Below, piece by piece: positions 53,595 to 64,000 of a DNA stretch of 64,000 bases (positions are counted from its first letter, which is position 1; the number at the start of each line of letters is the position of its first letter). A program made the translations under genes and the position numbers. Origin of the DNA: Aporrectodea caliginosa (taxonomy: Eukaryota; Annelida; Clitellata; Crassiclitellata; Lumbricidae); assembly GCA_020284085.1 (NCBI GenBank), contig JACEVL010000497.1:1172501-1236500 (forward strand). Reading direction: 5' to 3'. The notes under the pieces were generated by a model, which worked only from the letters and a program-made list of their open reading frames with translations, ran no database searches and was not told the origin of the DNA.

Positions 53595-55525
53595 ATGGGT
53601 CAACCAAAGAGTTACACTGATGGCAGCATATACACTGGAAAGTTTAATGACAAGGGTGAAAAAGATGGTATTGGAAATTTGGTCTTCCCAAACAAGATCG
53701 AGTACCATGGAGAATTCAAATCCGGGTATTTTGAAGGTCATGGTGTTATGAAAATCCCTGCAGGAAGTGGGTAAGTTAATGGTTTGTACTTAGCTCAGCA
53801 TTTGAAAGAGCCTTGTGAGAGCACTGGCAAACTCAGTTACCATATTTGAAATAACTTCTGTAATCATATTTAGCAGATATTAAAATAATTGATAATTGTG
53901 CTAAACTTAAATGGAATTTAACAGATTTGTTTAAATCAGTCCATGCTATATAGCAGTTCTTACAGGTTCTTGAAAGGTGCTATATAAATTATTAGATTTA
54001 CTAATACATTCAAGTACATAGAAAGCTGTAATCTACACAGGACTTGCTATGTGAGTGAGCTCGTGAATAAGCTGGTACCACGGGCTTAACTTTAGAATAG
54101 CGCTTTAGAAATTTGGAGTTTACGATTATGAGATGATTACTATTATGATGTAATGAATATATAATTTTTATATCATCATTATTGTTTATGACTATTGAGT
54201 ACATCAGCTTATGTTTGGAGTGTTAGATTTTGTTTTCTTTCTAATTTGAGACTTGAACATCAGCTAGTAGAAGTACATCAGTTCGGAGATACAGGTCGTG
54301 GTAGTCAGTCACCCATGGTTTTACAGTCAAACTCCTTCCATACTCGTTGGGCGTGTTGGTAATCAGTGGTTGAAATGTCTTCTCTGGTCAACTTACTGTG
54401 GAATGCCTCCTTAGGTGGGAGCTGGTCTTCTTCGAAACGACTGTAGGCGGACGTCCGCACTGGTCATAACCCCCCTCTCCCCTTGGGTCTGTCCCTTAAG
54501 AATCAACTATTTTTTCATATACATGTACAGAGGTGTAGGTACTGGTGCATTGCTTCTTGTACATTATAATGGTGCTATAAAAAGTTTAGATAATAGCAGG
54601 CATATTAATGACTCAAAGGTAATGAGCGCTTCCAAGTGCCTTCAGATACCTGTGTCTTGGTCATTAGCACTGTTTTATGTTTAAATGTTTTTTAACAACA
54701 CTGGGTAACTTGTATTTTTAGGCCAAATCACAAGTATGAAGGTCAGTTTTCAAAAGGAAAATTTCATGGCTATGGGGTCTTTGAACAGGGCAACATAAAG
54801 TATGAAGGACAATTTGAAGATGGAAAGATACAAGGATTAGGTAATAAGACAGTTTCATATGCATTTATTATATGAAATAGAGTTTTAATATGCACAAGAT
54901 TACACAGCAGTTTTAACCAACATACCATAATTATGGTAATCCAACTACAAGAAACTTGTCATTTGCCAGCTAGTATTGGTTCTCAATTATCCACTGTCAA
55001 ACATTGAAGGGTTGCTTATTTCATGGATGGTGTAAAAAAAGAAACTGGTTTTGGTATTGCTTAACTTCTCTGCACTGGCTAGCATTGTCAACAATGTTAT
55101 GCAGCAAAGTTATATAGTTTGATGAGCATTTTTACAGTGGCTCTATTATGTTATGTGGTTTATTTAGGATTAAATTATAGAGTTATATTTATTTAACACT
55201 GAGACAGTTTCTAGAGCTGCATGTAGGCCTATTAACTTGTGTTTATTAATTAATTTTAATAATCTGTTACAAACTAACTGTAGGAAATACAAAAGTTTTG
55301 GGAATAATTAATAACGTTACAGTGCATTTAAATCATTTTGCTTTACTTTGAAACTCTTATGTTTGCACTGCAGGTCAAGTAACCTTTAAAGATGGTGCCA
55401 ACAGCCCACATGGTGTTCCACATTACGAAGGTAGCTTCGGGAACGGTGAAATTGTTGAAAGAAGACTTTGTCCAGACGCTATTAAATTGGCGAAAGAAGC
55501 AGCCACAAAGGCGGGAAAAGTCTGA
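53595..55525 (+). CDS. MORN4: MORN repeat protein 4 (retinophilin-like), 3 coding exons
   Basis: This is a small MORN-repeat protein. In the known family MORN4/retinophilin binds class III myosins and localises to actin-based protrusions and photoreceptors. Exons are 53595-53770, 54722-54840 and 55374-55525 (stop TGA 55523-55525), with consistent phases giving 148 aa (human about 146). MORN units seen in order are YTGKF..KGEKDGIG, YHGEFKSGYFEGHG, YEGQFSKGKFHGYG and YEGQFEDGKIQGLG. They are followed by the family-specific tail GVPHYEGSF, ERRLCPDAIKLA and KEAATKAGKV. The ATG at 53595 lies five bases into an exon that follows a TTCTCAAAG acceptor. The transcript leader must therefore be spliced from an upstream non-coding exon, possibly the one ending before GTAAGT near 52170. 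ATTAAA at 55965-55970 could be the polyadenylation signal. The alternative, another short MORN paralogue, is less likely because of the conserved C-terminal block. Confidence 0.93.
54050..54142 (+). repeat. GAATAAGCTG-family tail, copy 3
   Basis: GTGAATAAGCTGGTACCACGG, then AGCGCTTTAGAAATTTGGAGTTTACGATTATGAG, in MORN4 intron 1. Confidence 0.7.
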
Positions 55526-57379
55526 GATAAAACATAGGAATTGGCTCATTTTATCCACTGTAATTATAAAAACAATTTTCGTAATGACATAGATTGAACC
55601 GACGACCTATGTGTAACCTCAGAGGTCACCATCGTTCACATGAGTGCCTCCTGAAATCTAATACACCTCTCAAGTGACCAGCAGTACTGTTGTTGAATTG
55701 GAGAAGTAAGATTAAACTGATAACATGATAGCTAGTCTTTCCTGTATTTCTTTTGCCTAATTCAGCCTTGAAAGCTGTGCAATGTGCATTGATGGATATA
55801 GGATCCGTACTTGCACCATATCGGCAGTTTATTATTGGTTTATCAGGACATCACTTTGGTAACATGAGAAAATGTTGTAAATGAATTGTTAAGTTGGTTT
55901 TCCTTGATAATTCTGGAACTCTCGAGATTATATCATAATTCTCGAGATTATATCATAATTACGTATTAAAGCTTTAAATGCATAAATTTTGTGACGTTTT
56001 AGTTTAACATTTGTATTGGTTTACCCAATTTGCTTTACACATTTATATTTGTATTAGTTGGGTTGAAAAGTTATTTAATCATATTTTTAGAATTTTGGTT
56101 TAGAAGATACATGTTTCTGTTATTTGGGTTGAAAAGTTATCTGATGACGACTTTAGAATTTTGATTTTAAATTATTATTACCAGTACTGATTTTGTTTTT
56201 AGAATTTAAGCTTGACATTTGAAATCAAATGTTGTTTTGGGGTCAATTTAAAATATAATACTATACAGGGAAAATTATGTAATGTTATATAAAAAAATAT
56301 TTATATAGTGCCTTTCAGGCATATCGCAAAAGCCCTGCTTGCATGGTTATCTAAACGATCTATACCGGCATGAAGTCTTTATAATGGTAAAAATGCTCCA
56401 GATCCGAGTTTGACATTTGTTTAACATTCATACAAAGAATAGAGGAGTCTAAGAAAGTGTAGATCTTATTTGCAGAGTACCATGAACTATATGACATTAA
56501 GTTGTAAGACAAGACAGTTGGTAATTAATCCATTTAATTCACAAGTAACACTGATAGATGGAATAAACTGCTAACTCAAGTGCACAACAGGTGGCATAAG
56601 CTGGCAACTTAAGTTTGCATCAAGGATGGCACAAACTGAAAATTTAAATGCCCCGCACAACATTGATTCGTGGGTTTGACTGCACAGAACTAATGGCATC
56701 AGCTTTGGTGACAACTTGATTTCACAAAAAAGATTATGTAAAATACCGATTTAAATACAAAACATTAATGGTCACTAAAAGCAAAAGTAATCAAACTGGA
56801 CAACTCGTTAGTTGTTATCACTTTGAAAGGAATTCACATGCCAAGCACAATGCCAAATAGGGAGAAACAGCTCTCCCTATGCGAATATGTAGTAATCGTA
56901 AACTCCAAATTTCTATAGCGCTACTCAAAAGCCAAGCGCAGGGCACCAACTTATTCATGAGCACAGCATCGTGTCGGAAATGTCGAGTGAAGACCAGAGT
57001 CCAGTTGCCAGATAGACCAGAGGAGCCGCTATTGCAGGTTTCGTTGTTCTCAGTTTAAAAGCATTAATACACCACACTAAATAAGTCACAACTTCTGTAG
57101 CTAATTTCCCCAGTTTTAGAAAGTTCTAAATTATAAAGCCCCAAAAGTACAGGTTATCAGACCTTTTTTACGTCAAGTGGCAGTTTAATTAAATTCTATA
57201 AATGGTTCTCCTGGACTAAATTAACTAAACTACACCCAAAAGACCCTTACTGGCACAAGCAAGAGTCCTTTAAGCCAAACTTATTCAAAGGAGTATCATA
57301 TTCTGAAGATTACAGCAAATATATATATGTCTTCTGTGTCGCTAAGTACATCAAGTCTTTGAAAGAGCCCAAAGTGAGA
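55526..57379. other. MORN4/RAB11 convergent intergenic region and 3' UTRs
   Basis: Contains a duplicated 22-bp block (CTCGAGATTATATCATAATT twice, 55920-55960), a candidate ATTAAA at 55965, a LINE-tail fragment at 56285-56345 and the reverse GAATAAGCTG-family copy at 56885-56970. No gene was seen. Confidence 0.6.
56885..56970 (-). repeat. GAATAAGCTG-family tail, copy 4
   Basis: TCGTAAACTCCAAATTTCTATAGCGCTAC and CACCAACTTATTCATGAGC are the reverse complement of the copy at 54050. Confidence 0.7.
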
Positions 57380-62717
<5,338 letters not shown>

Positions 62718-64000
62718 TGTCTCGTTCAAATATCAAATAATCTTAACCTGCAGATGCTTAATCCTACAAAATTTTGAATATAAGCAAAATTCGATTTTTT
62801 TTATGACAAGCGAAAAATTGATCATTTGCTCTGATAATAATTAAGGGAGGCGACCACCTGTTCCGGTTACGTTGTTAGGTTTCCATGGATCTATAAATAC
62901 AGAAGGCAAATTTATCTAGCGCATATCTTCATCTAACATCATAATTTACTGTTTTATTTTTGTTAGAATCAAACTTAAAGCGAATCTCGTTTACTACAAG
63001 GCTCAGTCATTAACCAGTACGAAGGAAAGACGGTTGATGTGCTTCACTTCAGTTTTTCATTATGATTTAAATATATAGTTCGAGGGTCCATGACAATTAG
63101 GCATAATAATATACGACAAATTCACAAAGGGATGATAAAATTACATGATTATTTTAAGTAAGAATTCAGTTCTAGCTGGACTTCGCTAATGCAACGGAAG
63201 GCATTCTACGTCTTTTGTTAGCTTTTCTCTGCTGACGCAAAAGTCACGATCTAAAAACGAGAATATAGGCCTATTATAGGATAGGCGTATGCGCCTAGTG
63301 AAATTGGTTCTATAGTTAAGCCGGCGATTACACATGCTAAGGCCTAGCTCAGGATGGCACATGATTGATCTTACTATATAGGCCATACATCATGAGGGTC
63401 AACTGCATGACAGAATCCCTTCAAATAAGGTCACATGTAGGGCCTACAATTAAAGCATGCATGGTCGAGGCAAATCTCGAGATTTGATTGCATCACAATA
63501 TAAATAACTGTACTGTGGTTGCAGGGTGATGTGATCAGAAAAGTTGATGAGGTTTCGCTAGATCGAGCGTGCAAACTTGTGATGCCTTTCAATGAGGCAC
63601 AACTTAATTTAGTATAATTTATAAACCCATATCCGGGCAACATGCAATAGACCTAACGTCTGTTACGTGCTCTTAATATTATTATAATCTACTGTAGGCC
63701 TATATATAGAAACATAGTGCAGCACTGAGTTCATATCTTAAATGTAGTTTGTTGCGTTTGCTCGTGGCAATCGATCACTAGGCTACAGGCCATTTCTAGA
63801 ACTCGTGCAATTTATTCTTAATCAATATTTGACCTATTAATAAATTATATCACCTTGTTTGTACCATTCTTTAATTCTAAATGTATATTATCAACGATGC
63901 ATAGAAAATGGCAGTATGTGCCAATAGTGGTAAGCGTATCGTGCAACATAAAATCCTGTGCTAAGCTATTTCAAACATGCAAATTATAAAGCTTGCCGTG
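62718..64000 (-). promoter_or_regulatory. RAB11 upstream region
   Basis: Sequence immediately 5' of the RAB11 start. No core promoter element could be assigned. AGGCCTA-type motifs recur at about 63269, 63443 and 63697. No gene was recognised to the window end. Confidence 0.35.

Overview
This window is nuclear DNA from an animal. It holds four multi-exon genes with GT/AG introns, all recognisable from conserved protein sequence, set in AT-rich, repeat-dense non-coding DNA. The mix of CR1/L2-like LINE 3' ends, tRNA-derived SINEs, many small hAT-like and Harbinger-like elements and a recurrent AGGCCTA motif suggests a marine invertebrate, perhaps an echinoderm or other deuterostome. That placement is a low-confidence inference; nothing in the window fixes the species.

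Layout. 1-2480 is almost pure microsatellite (ACAG, GGGAGA and GGAC families). 2480-7600 is intergenic, with a tRNA-like SINE head, a hAT MITE and a decayed hAT transposase remnant. 7606-28019 (minus) is Wntless (WLS), 13 coding exons, 542 aa. Its last intron carries a 27-bp minisatellite of about 40 units. 28020-40141 is transposon-rich: nested MITEs inside a LINE tail, an element with inverted ends around a short tandem core, a LINE endonuclease relic containing a 50-bp tandem array, and a LINE reverse-transcriptase fragment nested inside a TTA-flanked inverted-repeat element. 40142-49334 (plus) is ARMH1 (C1orf228-like), 11 coding exons, about 404 aa. 53595-55525 (plus) is MORN4/retinophilin, 3 coding exons, 148 aa. 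57380-62717 (minus) is RAB11, 6 coding exons, 215 aa. The remainder is upstream sequence of RAB11.

Gene models were assembled by hand. Intron phases close without a frame error in all four genes, and the WLS, MORN4 and RAB11 lengths fall within a few residues of the human proteins as I recall them. WLS escorts lipid-modified Wnts to the surface. RAB11 directs recycling-endosome traffic. MORN4 binds class III myosins in actin protrusions. ARMH1 is a poorly characterised helical-repeat protein. They do not form an operon: WLS and ARMH1 are divergent about 12 kb apart, and MORN4 and RAB11 are convergent about 1.9 kb apart.

I found no new enzyme or defence system. The least ordinary signals are (i) two diverged copies of an inverted-repeat element with a core built from an ATCAATCCA-CTTCTATTT unit, (ii) a tandem array grown from the SDH-motif segment of a LINE endonuclease, (iii) the 27-bp minisatellite with a 189-bp higher-order period in the last WLS intron, (iv) datable nested insertions with intact target-site duplications, and (v) two strong hairpins.
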